Shown: positions 6,883 through 15,687, numbered from the stretch's first letter. The stretch: DNA of 64,000 nt from Streptomyces inusitatus (GCF_014651115.1 NZ_BMWG01000018.1:98885-162884); one strand, 5' to 3'. A program made the numbers and translations. The notes: generated from the sequence alone by a model not told the origin.

Positions 6883-8796
6883 TCAGCCGTACCGGGCGAT
6901 CAGGTCGAACGCCTCCTCGGACAGTTTCCGGCGGTCCACTTTTCCATTGAAGTTCATGGGAAAGGCGGGGAGCCGGACGAGATGACGGGGCACCAGGTAG
7001 GGGGGCAATTGCTTTTCGAGAAAGGCGAGGAGCTGTTCCCGGTCGGTCTCCGGCCCCAGATGGAATCCGGCGAGTTCGGTGGTGCCGTCGGCGGTGACGC
7101 AGGGGACCACGACGGCCTCCTCGACCGATTCATGGCGGCGGAGCGCCGCCTCGATGTCGCCGGGCTCCGCGCGGAAGCCGTGGATTTTCACCTGGTTGTC
7201 CACCCGGCCGAGATAGACGAGGGTGCCGTCGGGTTCCGTGTGGACGCGGTCCCCGGTGCGGTACCAGTGGGCGTCGGTCAGCTCCTCCCCCGGCTCGAAG
7301 GGGGCCCAGTCGTCCTCGCTCCAGCGGGCGAAGCGGCCCGTGTTGTGCGCGGGGTCGAGATAGCCGTCGAAGCGCTGGGGGCCCCGGACGAGCAGTTCGC
7401 CCTCCTGGGAGCGCCTGCCCCGCTCGTCGATCACGACCCATTCGAGCGCCGGGTAGACGGGTCCGATCGGCAGTGAGCCGAGGCGGGCGTCCGGCCAGTC
7501 GGCGGGGTCGGCGGGCAGCGGGTAGGTGGTGCAGGTGCAGGTGACCTCGGTGGGTCCGTACACATTGGACAGCACTCCGCCGGGCGCGGCCTCCTGCCAG
7601 GCGCGGGCGTTGTCCACGGTCAGGGGTTCGCCGCCGAACAGGCTCCAGCGCAGGGTGGGCAGAGCGCCGGGGGTCAGCTCCCCGAGCAGCCGGGCCATGG
7701 AGAGCGAGGAGGGGACGGAGAACCAGTGGGTGATGGCGTCCTCGTTGATGTGCGCGACGGGGGTGAGGAGTTCGGCCTTCTCGGGGACGACGAGGGCGGC
7801 TCCCGAGGCCCAGGCGACGAAGAGCACCCAGATCGAGAGGTCCCAGGAGAGGTCGCAGGTCTGGGAGAAGCGTGAGCCGGGCCCCGCCTCGAAGTACGGC
7901 ACGGTGTGGGAGAGCCAGGCGGAGACATGGCGGTTCTTGATGGGGACGCCCTTGGGCGCTCCGGTGGAGCCCGAGGTGAAGATGATGTACGCCAGGTCGT
8001 CCGGGCCGGGGGCGCTCCCGGGGGCGCGCCCGGCGTCCGCGCTCTCGCCGTCCGCGCTCTCGCCGGGGCCGGGGGTGTCGGGGAGCACCAGGTGGGGGAT
8101 CCCGGTCTCCCGGCCGATCCGCTCGGCGAGTTCGGCGTCCTCGGCGGTGCAGAGCAGCAGATCGACGGCGGCGGCGCGGGCCGTGGCCGTGTTGCGCTCG
8201 GGCGGGAACTCGGGGTTGAGCGGGACGACCGCCGCGCCGAGCCGCAGCCCCGCGAGATATCCGGCGTAGGTGCTCACGGTGCGGGAGCAGAGCAGACCGA
8301 GCCGTCCCGGTCGGCCGCCCGGCCGTTCGGCGATGCGGCCCGCGAGGTGTTCCACCGCCTGTTCCAGGGCGCGGTACGAGAGGTCCTGGCCGGCGACGCG
8401 CAGGGCGAGCGCGTCGGGGTGGCGGGCCGCCGAGCGGGCGAACCAGCCGTGGAGCGAGAGATCCTCGTACCCCTCGCCGGGAAGCGGCCCGGCCGCCGCG
8501 GCCGGGGATCCGGCGGCCGTGCGCCGCGTACCGCTTCCGGGGTCGGCGGACCCGGCGGCGGTGGCAGTGGCGGTGTAGAGGTCGTGGACGCCGCGCAGAT
8601 TCCGCCGCCGGTACAGCTCGGCGATGGGGACGCGGTGGCCGGTGTGCTTCTCCACGGCCAGGACCAGCCGTACCAGATCCACCGACCGCCAGTTCAGGGC
8701 GTGGTCGAAGTCCGGTACGGCCCCGTTCACGGGCAGTGGGAGAGCGAGTTCGTCACGGACGAGACGGACGAGGTCGTCCAGGGTGAACACGGGCAT
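6883..8796 (-). CDS. ACP-adenylation didomain protein
   Basis: A 637-residue protein. Residues 1-85 form a carrier domain with the pantetheine serine at Ser38 (NWRSVDLVRLVLAVE). After a variable linker, residues of about 110-637 form a complete A domain: IIFTSGSTGAPKGVP, NVYGPTEVT, YRTGDRV and NFNGKVDRRKL with the C-terminal catalytic lysine. The aspartate that binds an alpha-amino group in amino-acid-activating A domains appears to be present (SWDLSIW), so an amino acid substrate is likely. I do not assign which one. A carrier domain N-terminal to the A domain is the reverse of the usual A-PCP order. The ATG at 8796 gives the natural ACP N-terminus. It may cooperate with the KSIII-like acyltransferase encoded just upstream. 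Confidence 0.85.
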   Translation of the reverse strand: MPVFTLDDLVRLVRDELALPLPVNGAVPDFDHALNWRSVDLVRLVLAVEKHTGHRVPIAELYRRRNLRGVHDLYTATATAAGSADPGSGTRRTAAGSPAAAAGPLPGEGYEDLSLHGWFARSAARHPDALALRVAGQDLSYRALEQAVEHLAGRIAERPGGRPGRLGLLCSRTVSTYAGYLAGLRLGAAVVPLNPEFPPERNTATARAAAVDLLLCTAEDAELAERIGRETGIPHLVLPDTPGPGESADGESADAGRAPGSAPGPDDLAYIIFTSGSTGAPKGVPIKNRHVSAWLSHTVPYFEAGPGSRFSQTCDLSWDLSIWVLFVAWASGAALVVPEKAELLTPVAHINEDAITHWFSVPSSLSMARLLGELTPGALPTLRWSLFGGEPLTVDNARAWQEAAPGGVLSNVYGPTEVTCTCTTYPLPADPADWPDARLGSLPIGPVYPALEWVVIDERGRRSQEGELLVRGPQRFDGYLDPAHNTGRFARWSEDDWAPFEPGEELTDAHWYRTGDRVHTEPDGTLVYLGRVDNQVKIHGFRAEPGDIEAALRRHESVEEAVVVPCVTADGTTELAGFHLGPETDREQLLAFLEKQLPPYLVPRHLVRLPAFPMNFNGKVDRRKLSEEAFDLIARYG

Positions 8797-8849
8797 CGCC
8801 TTTCTGCGGGGTGGTGGGGCCGGACCGGACGGGACTTCGAGGACACGGC

Positions 8850-9887
8850 CTAGGACCGGTCGGGGATCTCCAGTACCTCGACCACGGCGGAGGTGAAGGA
8901 GAAGCCGGTGCCCGCGCCGTGGAGCAGCACCCGGTCGCCGGGGGAGAGCGCGCCGGACTCCAGGAGATGGGCGAGGCCGGCGAACTGGTCGCCCGCGCCG
9001 AGGTGGCCCGCGCGCCGGCCCCACTCCCAGGTGGTGCGCTCCAGGTCGACGCCGAACTCGGCGCGGGAGTCCCAGCCGGTCAGCGCGAGGCCCATGTTGG
9101 GGAAGACCCAGTGGGCGATGTCGCGGGCGGTGCAGTCCGCGTCCGCCAGGGCGCGTTCCATGGTCTCGTTCTCGCAGGCCCAGATGGACTGGACGAGATC
9201 CATGAAGATCTCCGGACCGTGGCGCTCCACATAGCCCCGTACCCGCTGGTCCTGGTCGACTGGCCAGCCGTTGCCGCCGCTCACCTCCGACCAGGGGTCG
9301 GCCCCGATCTGGAGCCCCTCGTGGGCGGTGTCGCCCATGGAGGCGCTGGAGCACAGCCGCAGCGCCCCCGAGCCCCGGGCCAGCACCAGCGAGGTGCCGC
9401 CGTCCCCCAGCAGACACCCCTGGGCGGTACGGAACCGGTCGTACCCCGGCGGGACGAAACGGTCGCTGGTCGCCAGCAGCACGGCCCCGTCCGGGCGGCC
9501 GACGCTGAGATGGGCCGCGGCCAGCTCCAGGGCGGCCATGCCGCCGTTGGAGGCCTGGCGGATCTCCACGGCCGTGCCCCGGCCGCCGACGGTACGGCTC
9601 TGGAGGTGCGCGGCGGGCGCGAAGTCGTCGAGGCCCTGGTGGGCGACGGAGGAGTGGGTGACCAGGGTGAACCGGTCGGGGTCGGTGCCGGAGCGCTTCA
9701 GCGCCCGCTCGGCGGCGCGCACCGCCAGCTCGATCGCGGGCCCCTCGGGGCAGACCCGTACCCCCAGATAGCCGCTGCGTTCGTGCTCCTCGGCGTCGTA
9801 GCGGCCGTCGGCCACCGCGTCGGCGGTGCGCTCCTCGTGGCCGAGAGCGGTGGCCACGCCGTCGATGAAGAGGTCGTTCCAGCGCAT
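8850..9887 (-). CDS. KSIII-like acyltransferase with Ser in place of the catalytic Cys
   Basis: A 345-residue thiolase-fold protein of the FabH/KSIII family. At the nucleophile position it has Ser113 (EIRQASNGGMAAL) instead of cysteine. The FabH histidine position reads VFPNMG, so His is replaced by Asn. The FabH asparagine region reads AGHLGAGDQ, with His295 and Asp300. Such changes are known from KSIII homologues that transfer rather than condense acyl groups: DpsC has serine, and CerJ/ChlB3-type acyltransferases share a GHLGAGDQ-like motif. It is therefore probably an acyltransferase moving a group between a carrier protein and an O or N acceptor. The gene lies between the condensation enzyme (5-base gap) and the ACP-A protein. 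Confidence 0.8.
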   Translation of the reverse strand: MRWNDLFIDGVATALGHEERTADAVADGRYDAEEHERSGYLGVRVCPEGPAIELAVRAAERALKRSGTDPDRFTLVTHSSVAHQGLDDFAPAAHLQSRTVGGRGTAVEIRQASNGGMAALELAAAHLSVGRPDGAVLLATSDRFVPPGYDRFRTAQGCLLGDGGTSLVLARGSGALRLCSSASMGDTAHEGLQIGADPWSEVSGGNGWPVDQDQRVRGYVERHGPEIFMDLVQSIWACENETMERALADADCTARDIAHWVFPNMGLALTGWDSRAEFGVDLERTTWEWGRRAGHLGAGDQFAGLAHLLESGALSPGDRVLLHGAGTGFSFTSAVVEVLEIPDRS

Positions 9888-9891
9888 GTGT

Positions 9892-11280
9892 TCAGACCCT
9901 TTCCGCGGTCGCCCGGCCGGGCGTGAGGTTCAGGGGGGTGTCGGGTTCGGCGACCAGCTCGCGCAGCGTCTCGCGGTAGCCGGAGGCCAGCGCGGCGACG
10001 GTGGCCGGGTCGTAGAGGCTCCGCTTGTAGGCCACGCTCGCCACGACGTCGCCGTCCGGGTCGAGGTTGAGGGTCCACAGCGAGCCGTCGGGGATGTCCG
10101 AGGCCAGCGGCTGGGAGACGAGCCGCCGCCGCACCTCGGTGTAGGTGAGATCGCCGACCGTGTCGCCGTCGAGGACGAAGGGGAAGGGGAAGACCTGGAA
10201 GACGCAGGTGGCCCGGGAGTCCGCCATGGCGGGGGCCATCATCTCGGGCGCTTCGGCGGGGATCCGCGGCATGTCGTGGGCGTAGGCGGCGACACAGCTC
10301 TTCCGCACCCGCGCCAGCGCCTCGCGGAAGGTGGCGCAGTCGGCCAGATCGGTCCGGACGGGCATGAAGTTGAAGAACGAGCCGACGGTCTGCTGGAACC
10401 GCTCCGGCCCCCGGCCCGGCGAGAAGGTGGGGACGGTGACCTCGGTGACGTCCGTCGTCCGGCAGATCAGCACCTGGAAGGCGGCCATCAGCACCATGAA
10501 GGGCGAGCTGCGGTTCTTTCTGGCCAGCTCCAGGGCGGCGGTCATCGTCTCCCGCTCGATCAGGAAGCGGTGGATGCCCGTCGTCTGCTCCAGACCGGCC
10601 GAGCGCGGGTGGTCGGTCCCGATGGTGACGATCCGCGCGCCCCGGAGCCGGTCGCGCCAGTACGCGCGGGCCGCGTCGGCGGCGGGGGTCTTCGACTGCT
10701 CCCGCTCCCACTGGGCGAACTCCCGGTACGGCAGCGCCTCCGGCAGCTCCGGCAGCTCGTGGCCGCGCCGTACCGCGTAGCGGTGGGCGAGGTCCCGCAT
10801 GATCAGCCGCATGGACCAGCCGTCGGTGGCGGTGTGGTGCGCGGTGAGCACCAGCACCGCGTCCGTGTCGGTGAAGCGGGCCAGCACGGCGCGCAGATGC
10901 GGGATCCGGAGGCTGTCGAAGGTGCCGCGCTCGGCCTCGATCAGCAGATTCTCCACCAGTTCGTCCCGGAGCGCGGGGTCCGTCGCGGGGAGGTCGCGGA
11001 CGGTCAGCTCCGGGGAGGCGGGCGGATGGATCCGCTGGTACCGCTCGTCCCCGTTGCGTATCACCGAGGTGCGCAGGGCCTCGTGGCGTTCGGCCACGTC
11101 GTCCAGCGCGCCCCGGAGCGCGGCGTGGTCGACCGCGCCGCGCACCCGCCAGCCGTGCACGATGTGGTAGCGCGGGCCGAACGGGCCGGCGTCGTCCCCC
11201 TGGTCGTACAGACAGAGGAAGTCCTGGTTGAAGGAGAGCGGGACCTGAAGGGTGGTGTCGTCGCTGTGCGCGGTGCTCAT
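9892..11280 (-). CDS. Stand-alone NRPS condensation enzyme (SgcC5-like)
   Basis: A 462-residue free-standing condensation domain with the catalytic HHxxxDG motif as HHTATDG (His148-Gly154). Other C-domain motifs are present, such as RHEALRTSV near residue 65 and VGSFFNFMPVRTDL. In C-1027 biosynthesis the free-standing SgcC5 joins a PCP-bound beta-amino acid to the enediyne core by an ester bond. The same set of free C enzyme, PCP-bound aryl acid and SgcF-like epoxide hydrolase is present here, so ester or amide transfer from the A-PCP protein at 11341 to the core is the likely role. The start ATG follows the A-PCP stop by 60 bases with no terminator, consistent with one operon. Confidence 0.88.
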   Translation of the reverse strand: MSTAHSDDTTLQVPLSFNQDFLCLYDQGDDAGPFGPRYHIVHGWRVRGAVDHAALRGALDDVAERHEALRTSVIRNGDERYQRIHPPASPELTVRDLPATDPALRDELVENLLIEAERGTFDSLRIPHLRAVLARFTDTDAVLVLTAHHTATDGWSMRLIMRDLAHRYAVRRGHELPELPEALPYREFAQWEREQSKTPAADAARAYWRDRLRGARIVTIGTDHPRSAGLEQTTGIHRFLIERETMTAALELARKNRSSPFMVLMAAFQVLICRTTDVTEVTVPTFSPGRGPERFQQTVGSFFNFMPVRTDLADCATFREALARVRKSCVAAYAHDMPRIPAEAPEMMAPAMADSRATCVFQVFPFPFVLDGDTVGDLTYTEVRRRLVSQPLASDIPDGSLWTLNLDPDGDVVASVAYKRSLYDPATVAALASGYRETLRELVAEPDTPLNLTPGRATAERV

Positions 11281-11340
11281 CGGTGGCCGGGCTCCTGATC
11301 GTGGTGGCGGTTGACGGGGTACGACGGGTACGAAGAGGCG

Positions 11341-13152
11341 TCAGGGCGAGGTGCTCGCGGACGGCGCCCCGGCGGGGCTCGCCTCACGGTCGAGATGGGC
11401 GGCGAGCGCCGCCGGGGTGGACTCGTCGAACACCACGGGCACGGCCAGTTCGGCCCCCAGCTCGGCCTGGACCCGGCTGATCAGCCGGATCGCCAGCAGG
11501 GAGTTGCCGCCCAGCTCGAAGAAGTCGTCGTCGGGGCCGACGGACTCGACGCCGAGGACATCGGCGTACAGCGTCCGCAGCACCTCCAGACCGGAGCGGA
11601 CGGCCGGAGCCGCGGCCCCCGCGCTCCCGTCCTCGGCGGCGGCGGGGGCGGTCAGCGCGCGGCGGTCCAGCTTCCCGTTGACCGTCAGCGGCAGCGCGTC
11701 CAGCACGGTGAAGCGCGAGGGGACCAGGAAGTCGGGGAGCGAGCGCCGGGCGTGGGCGCGCAGCGAATCGACGGTGCCCGCCGGGTCCTCGGAGCGCGCC
11801 GACGGCCGGAGCACCGCGTAGGCGGCGAGCCGCCGTTCGCCGGTACGGGCGGCCTCCTCGGCGACGACGGCGATCTGGGCCACGTCCGGATGGCGGGCGA
11901 GCACGGCCTCCGCCTCACCCGGCTCGACCCGGAATCCCCGGATCTTGACCTGGCTGTCGGAGCGCCCGATGAAGTCGATCAGCCCCTCGGGGGTGTGGCG
12001 CACCAGATCGCCGGTGCGGTACATCCGGGTCCCGGCCGGGCCGAAGGGGTCGGGGACGAAGCGTTCGGCGGTCAGCGCCGGGCGGGCCAGATAGCCCCGG
12101 GCGACGCCGGCGCCCGCCATGTACAGCTCCCCCGTCTCCCCGGACGGCACCGGCCGCAGCCGCTCGTCCAGGACATGCGCCCGCATGCCGTCGAGCGGAC
12201 GGCCGACGGGGACGCTGTCACCGGGCTCGTACCCGTCCCGCATCTCCGACTGGGTGGCGAACAACGTGGTCTCGGTCGATCCGTACATCGCGCGGACCAC
12301 GAGCCCGGGATTGGCCGCGAGGACCCGGCCGACGGCGGCGGGCGGGATCCGGTCGCCGCCGGTCATGACCTCGCGGAGCCCGGAGAGCGCGCCGGGGTCC
12401 TCCTCGGCGATCACCCGGAAGAGTCCGGCGGTCAGATGGACGACGGTGATGCCGTGCGCCTCGACGGCCTTGCGCAGCACGGGGGCCGTCGGCTGCCCTT
12501 CGGGGGCGAGCACCAGCCGCCCGCCGCGCAGCAGCGGCACCCACAGTTCGTAGGTGGACATGCCGAAGGCGTACGGGGCGACCATCAGCACCCGCTCGTG
12601 CGCGCCGCCGTCCCAGCAGCTGTCCAGGGCCAGGGCCAGCGCGTCCCGGTGGGTGACGGCGACTCCCTTGGGCTCCCCCGTGGAGCCGGAGGTGAACATG
12701 AGATAGGCGAGGGCCAGCGGATGGCCCGGGCGTCCCGGGTCGTGGGCGGGGGCCCGCGAGGTCGCCGCGTCGGTGTCGACGACGACGGTGTGCTCGACGG
12801 CGGGCAGCCCCCGGCCGCGCATGGCGTGGTCGGTGAGGAGGACCGTGCCGCCGCCGAGGTCCACGATCCGCTGGATCCGCTCCGGCGGATAGGCGCTGTG
12901 CAGCGGCAGATAGCAGGCCCCGGCCTTGACCACCGCGAGGATCGCCACCACCAGCTCGGCCGAGCGCTCCATCAGCACGGCGACCGGCTCCTCCGGCCGT
13001 ACCCCGAGGTCCAGCAGCCGATGGGCGAGCCGGTTGGCCCGCTCGTCCAGCTCACGGTAGGTCAGCTCCCCGGAGGCGAGGACCACGGCGGTCTCGTCGG
13101 GGGTCAGCGCGGCCTGCCGGGCGAATCGCTCCTGGAGCGAGGGGGACGTCAT
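11341..13152 (-). CDS. A-PCP didomain protein, probably for an aryl hydroxy (non-alpha-amino) acid
   Basis: A 603-residue protein with an A domain (YLMFTSGSTGEPKGVA, AMYGSTETT, YRTGDLV, TVNGKLDRR) and a C-terminal PCP carrying Ser551 in ELGGNSLLAIRL. In the A4 region the sequence is YAFGMSTYELW. The aspartate that normally anchors the substrate alpha-amino group (GrsA Asp235 equivalent) is Gly here. Loss of that Asp is typical for domains taking hydroxy, keto or aryl acids, or beta-amino acids. With the hydroxymandelate-synthase-like gene three genes up in the same operon, 4-hydroxymandelate or a derivative is the favoured substrate. The ATG overlaps the upstream P450 stop, resembling A-PCP/P450 pairs such as NovH/NovI. 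Confidence 0.85.
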   Translation of the reverse strand: MTSPSLQERFARQAALTPDETAVVLASGELTYRELDERANRLAHRLLDLGVRPEEPVAVLMERSAELVVAILAVVKAGACYLPLHSAYPPERIQRIVDLGGGTVLLTDHAMRGRGLPAVEHTVVVDTDAATSRAPAHDPGRPGHPLALAYLMFTSGSTGEPKGVAVTHRDALALALDSCWDGGAHERVLMVAPYAFGMSTYELWVPLLRGGRLVLAPEGQPTAPVLRKAVEAHGITVVHLTAGLFRVIAEEDPGALSGLREVMTGGDRIPPAAVGRVLAANPGLVVRAMYGSTETTLFATQSEMRDGYEPGDSVPVGRPLDGMRAHVLDERLRPVPSGETGELYMAGAGVARGYLARPALTAERFVPDPFGPAGTRMYRTGDLVRHTPEGLIDFIGRSDSQVKIRGFRVEPGEAEAVLARHPDVAQIAVVAEEAARTGERRLAAYAVLRPSARSEDPAGTVDSLRAHARRSLPDFLVPSRFTVLDALPLTVNGKLDRRALTAPAAAEDGSAGAAAPAVRSGLEVLRTLYADVLGVESVGPDDDFFELGGNSLLAIRLISRVQAELGAELAVPVVFDESTPAALAAHLDREASPAGAPSASTSP

Positions 13153-14417
13153 CGCATACTCCGTTCGATGGGGACGGGACGGCGGACCGGCGTCAGCCGG
13201 ACGGGCAGGGAGGTGTAGCCGCGCAGAAAGGTGGAGTAGAGCGGGACCGGTTCGCCGAGCTGCTCGATCACCTCCACCCGCGCCAGGAGGGCGGCGAGGA
13301 CGGCCGCGATCTCGGCCCGGCCCAGGAACGCGCCGAGGCAGAAGTGCGGCCCGTGGCCGAAGGCGAGATGGCGGTTGGGGGTGCGGGCCACGTCGAAGAC
13401 CTCGGGGCGGTCGAAGACTCTCTCGTCGCGGTTGGCGGAGACGTTCCACACGGTGACGAGGTCGCCCTCGGCGATCCGCTCCCCGCCGATCTCGGTGTCC
13501 CGGCGGGCGGTGCGCCCGATGTGCATGGCGGGCGAGTTCCAGCGCAGGATCTCGTCCACGGCGCTCTCGACGCCCGCGCGGCCCTCCTTGAGCGCCCGCC
13601 ACTGGTCGGGATGGCGTACGAAGTCCAGGACCGCGCCGGTCATCGCGAGCCGTCCGGTCTCGTCCCCGGCGAGGACCAGGCCGTAGCAGTTGAGGACGAC
13701 CTCCTCCTCGGTCAGCGGTGCGCCGTCGACCGTGGCGTGGACCAGCAGACTGATCACATCGTCCTCGGGCCGGACGCGGCGGGCGCGCGCCAGGTCGGAG
13801 AAGCGCAACAGGATCTCGTTGCGGGCCATCCGCATGTCGCGGGCGGTGTCCCCGGGGCGGTCGGCGCTCAGCGCGCGCTTGCTGAGCGCGAGCATCGCCG
13901 CCTGGTCGGACTCGGGGACGCCGAGCAGATCGCAGATGGTGGCGATCGGGACGATCTCCGAGACCTCCCGGGCGAAGTCGCACTCCCCGGCGGCGACCGC
14001 CCGCTCGACCAGGGCGTCGGCCCTGACCCGTACGCCTTCGGCGACCCGGCGCATCAGCCGGGGCGAGAAAGCCTTGAGCAGCATGGTCCGCAGGGCGGTG
14101 TGGCGCGGCGGGTCGCTGACGGCGAGCAGCCGGCCGCCCGCCGGGTCGCCGCCGGCCAGCAGGGAGGTGAGCATGTTGCCCCGGGCGGAGCCGAAGCGGG
14201 CCGGGTCCTTGTAGACCGTCAGCGCGTCGGCGTAGCGGGTCAGCACCCAGAAGGCGGGGCCGAGTTCGGTCGCCGGGTGCCGGTACACCGGGGTGTGGGT
14301 GCGCAGCCGCCGCCAGACGCGGTCCATGTCGGGGCGGACGAAGGTCGCGGGGTCGGCGAGGTTCGGCTCGCTCGGGTCTGCCGGCATGGGGGAGGTGTCC
14401 TCGGGGTCGCGGGTCAT
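13149..14417 (-). CDS. Cytochrome P450, probably acting on a PCP-bound substrate
   Basis: A 422-residue bacterial class I P450. The heme-binding motif is LAFGHGPHFCLGAFLGRAE, the I-helix reads VLAGDETGRLAM, and a K-helix region lies near DEILRWNSPAMHIGRTA. LAGDET rather than AGxxTT is common in P450s of antibiotic clusters that hydroxylate carrier-bound amino acids. The gene starts one base after the dioxygenase stop, and its end overlaps the A-PCP gene start. The adjacency argues that it oxidises the A-PCP-bound acyl group. Redox partners are not encoded nearby. Confidence 0.88.
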   Translation of the reverse strand: MTRDPEDTSPMPADPSEPNLADPATFVRPDMDRVWRRLRTHTPVYRHPATELGPAFWVLTRYADALTVYKDPARFGSARGNMLTSLLAGGDPAGGRLLAVSDPPRHTALRTMLLKAFSPRLMRRVAEGVRVRADALVERAVAAGECDFAREVSEIVPIATICDLLGVPESDQAAMLALSKRALSADRPGDTARDMRMARNEILLRFSDLARARRVRPEDDVISLLVHATVDGAPLTEEEVVLNCYGLVLAGDETGRLAMTGAVLDFVRHPDQWRALKEGRAGVESAVDEILRWNSPAMHIGRTARRDTEIGGERIAEGDLVTVWNVSANRDERVFDRPEVFDVARTPNRHLAFGHGPHFCLGAFLGRAEIAAVLAALLARVEVIEQLGEPVPLYSTFLRGYTSLPVRLTPVRRPVPIERSMR

Positions 14418-14418
14418 G

Positions 14419-15528
14419 TCACGCGCCGGCGGATCCGTCCTTGGCGCGCTGCGCCTCGACCGCTTCGTACAGGGCTTTGATGTTGCCGCTGCCGAAGGTG
14501 CGCGCGCCCAGGCGTTCGATGATCTCGAAGAAGAGGGTGGCGCGGGGGTGGGTCGAGCGGCTGAAGATCTGGAAGAGCTGTCCGTCGTGGTCCTCGTCCA
14601 CCAGGACGTTCAGCTCCTGGAGCTGGGGCACGGTGTAGCGGGCCAGTTCGATCCGGCCTTCGAGGAGCCGGTAGTAGCTCGCGGGCGTGGTCAGGAATTC
14701 CTGGCCCCGGTCGCGAACGGCGGCGACGGATTCGGTGACGCTCGCGGCGGTGAAGGCGATGTGCTGGACGCCCGGGCCGCCGTGGTTCTTGAGGAAGGCG
14801 TCGATCTGGCCGGGGCGGCGGGAGAGATCGGGCTCCAGCAGGGTCAGGGTGAGCGCGCCGGAGGCGCTCTGGACGACCTTGGAGTCCATCGCCTGCTCGC
14901 CGACGACGATCCGCTCGGTGAAGATCACGGAGAAGCCGAGGGCCTCCTCGTAGAAGCGGACCGTCTCCTCCAGTCCGCCGGCCTCCAGGCAGACGGCGAA
15001 GTGGTCGACGGCGAGCAGTCCGGTCTCCGAGGCCGCGGGGGCCCGCTCGGGCGCGCCGGGGATCGGGGTGAAGCCGGGCAGCGCGCCGGGGTCGGCGCCT
15101 TCGGGGCGCTGGACCAGGGTGTGGATGACATCGCCGAAGCCCATGACGGCGGCGGTGACGATGCCGTCGCGCTCCACCGGCGGGGAGACGCTCCGGGCCC
15201 CGCCGCGCACGGCCCGCTCATGGGCGGCGCGGGCGTCGCGGACCCTGAGGGCGATGTCGCCGACGCCGTGTCCGTGCCGGTCGAGATGGGCGGTGCCGGG
15301 GTGGTCCTCGACCAGTGGCCGGGTCAGCACCAGCCGGATGTCGCCCGCGCCGAGGGCGATCGAACTGGTCTCGTCCGTCTCGGCGGCGGTCAGCGCCGGA
15401 ATGCCGTAGCGCCCGGCGAATATCTCTTGTTGAACGGCGGTGTCCTCGACGAAGAACCGAATATGGTCGAGGGTCATTCCCTCGAACGCGTCCGCAGGGC
15501 TCGCAGGGCTTGTCATCGCTTTTCCCAT
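14419..15528 (-). CDS. 4-hydroxymandelate synthase / HPPD-family non-heme Fe(II) dioxygenase
   Basis: About 369 residues in the HPPD/HMS family, which converts 4-hydroxyphenylpyruvate with O2 to homogentisate (HPPD) or 4-hydroxymandelate (HMS). Two iron histidines lie in LLAVDHFAVCLE and GPGVQHIAF. A glutamate ligand lies in LFFEIIERLG. In the segment VVQSASGALTLTLLEP, the Pro and Asn of the HPPD consensus PxNEP are Thr and Leu. From memory this is the HMS pattern. TFGSGNIKALYEA also fits HMS. The start is uncertain: ATG 15528 has AAGGAG 12 bases upstream, and ATG 15516 is an alternative. It is the first gene of its unit, after a terminator and palindrome copy B. Confidence 0.85.
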   Translation of the reverse strand: MGKAMTSPASPADAFEGMTLDHIRFFVEDTAVQQEIFAGRYGIPALTAAETDETSSIALGAGDIRLVLTRPLVEDHPGTAHLDRHGHGVGDIALRVRDARAAHERAVRGGARSVSPPVERDGIVTAAVMGFGDVIHTLVQRPEGADPGALPGFTPIPGAPERAPAASETGLLAVDHFAVCLEAGGLEETVRFYEEALGFSVIFTERIVVGEQAMDSKVVQSASGALTLTLLEPDLSRRPGQIDAFLKNHGGPGVQHIAFTAASVTESVAAVRDRGQEFLTTPASYYRLLEGRIELARYTVPQLQELNVLVDEDHDGQLFQIFSRSTHPRATLFFEIIERLGARTFGSGNIKALYEAVEAQRAKDGSAGA

Positions 15529-15572
15529 CCGCTTGGACAACTCCTTCGACGATCGCACCGGCGGTGAACGGG

Positions 15573-15592
15573 CCGCATCCTCTGGATTGCGG
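15573..15592 (-). promoter_or_regulatory. Shared 20-bp palindrome, copy B (candidate operator)
   Basis: The minus strand reads CCGCAATCCAGAGGATGCGG, the best palindrome of the three copies, with CCGCA(A)TC against GATGCGG. It lies 45 bases upstream of the dioxygenase start and immediately downstream of the terminator of the epoxide hydrolase gene, where a promoter or operator for the appendage operon is expected. Confidence 0.62.
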
Positions 15593-15594
15593 CG

Positions 15595-15634
15595 CTTCGC
15601 CCTGCCCGGCGGCGGCCCGCCGGGCAGGGCGAAG
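15595..15634 (-). terminator. Strong hairpin terminator after the epoxide hydrolase gene
   Basis: A perfect 18-bp inverted repeat with a 4-base loop, arm CTTCGCCCTGCCCGGCGG, lies 54 bases beyond the epoxide hydrolase stop. There is no clear U-tract, as is common for Streptomyces. It separates the unit 19883-15688 from the dioxygenase operon. Confidence 0.85.
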
Positions 15635-15687
15635 GCGCGGTCCGCCGGGGAACGGGCCGCGCCTTCGCCGATTCGGGGGCGGGGAAA

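Noticed and set aside
14419..15528. Ordinary HPPD of tyrosine catabolism
   Set aside because: The PxNEP motif is changed, and the gene is co-transcribed with NRPS-type genes and a P450. HMS is favoured, though without an alignment HPPD is not fully excluded.
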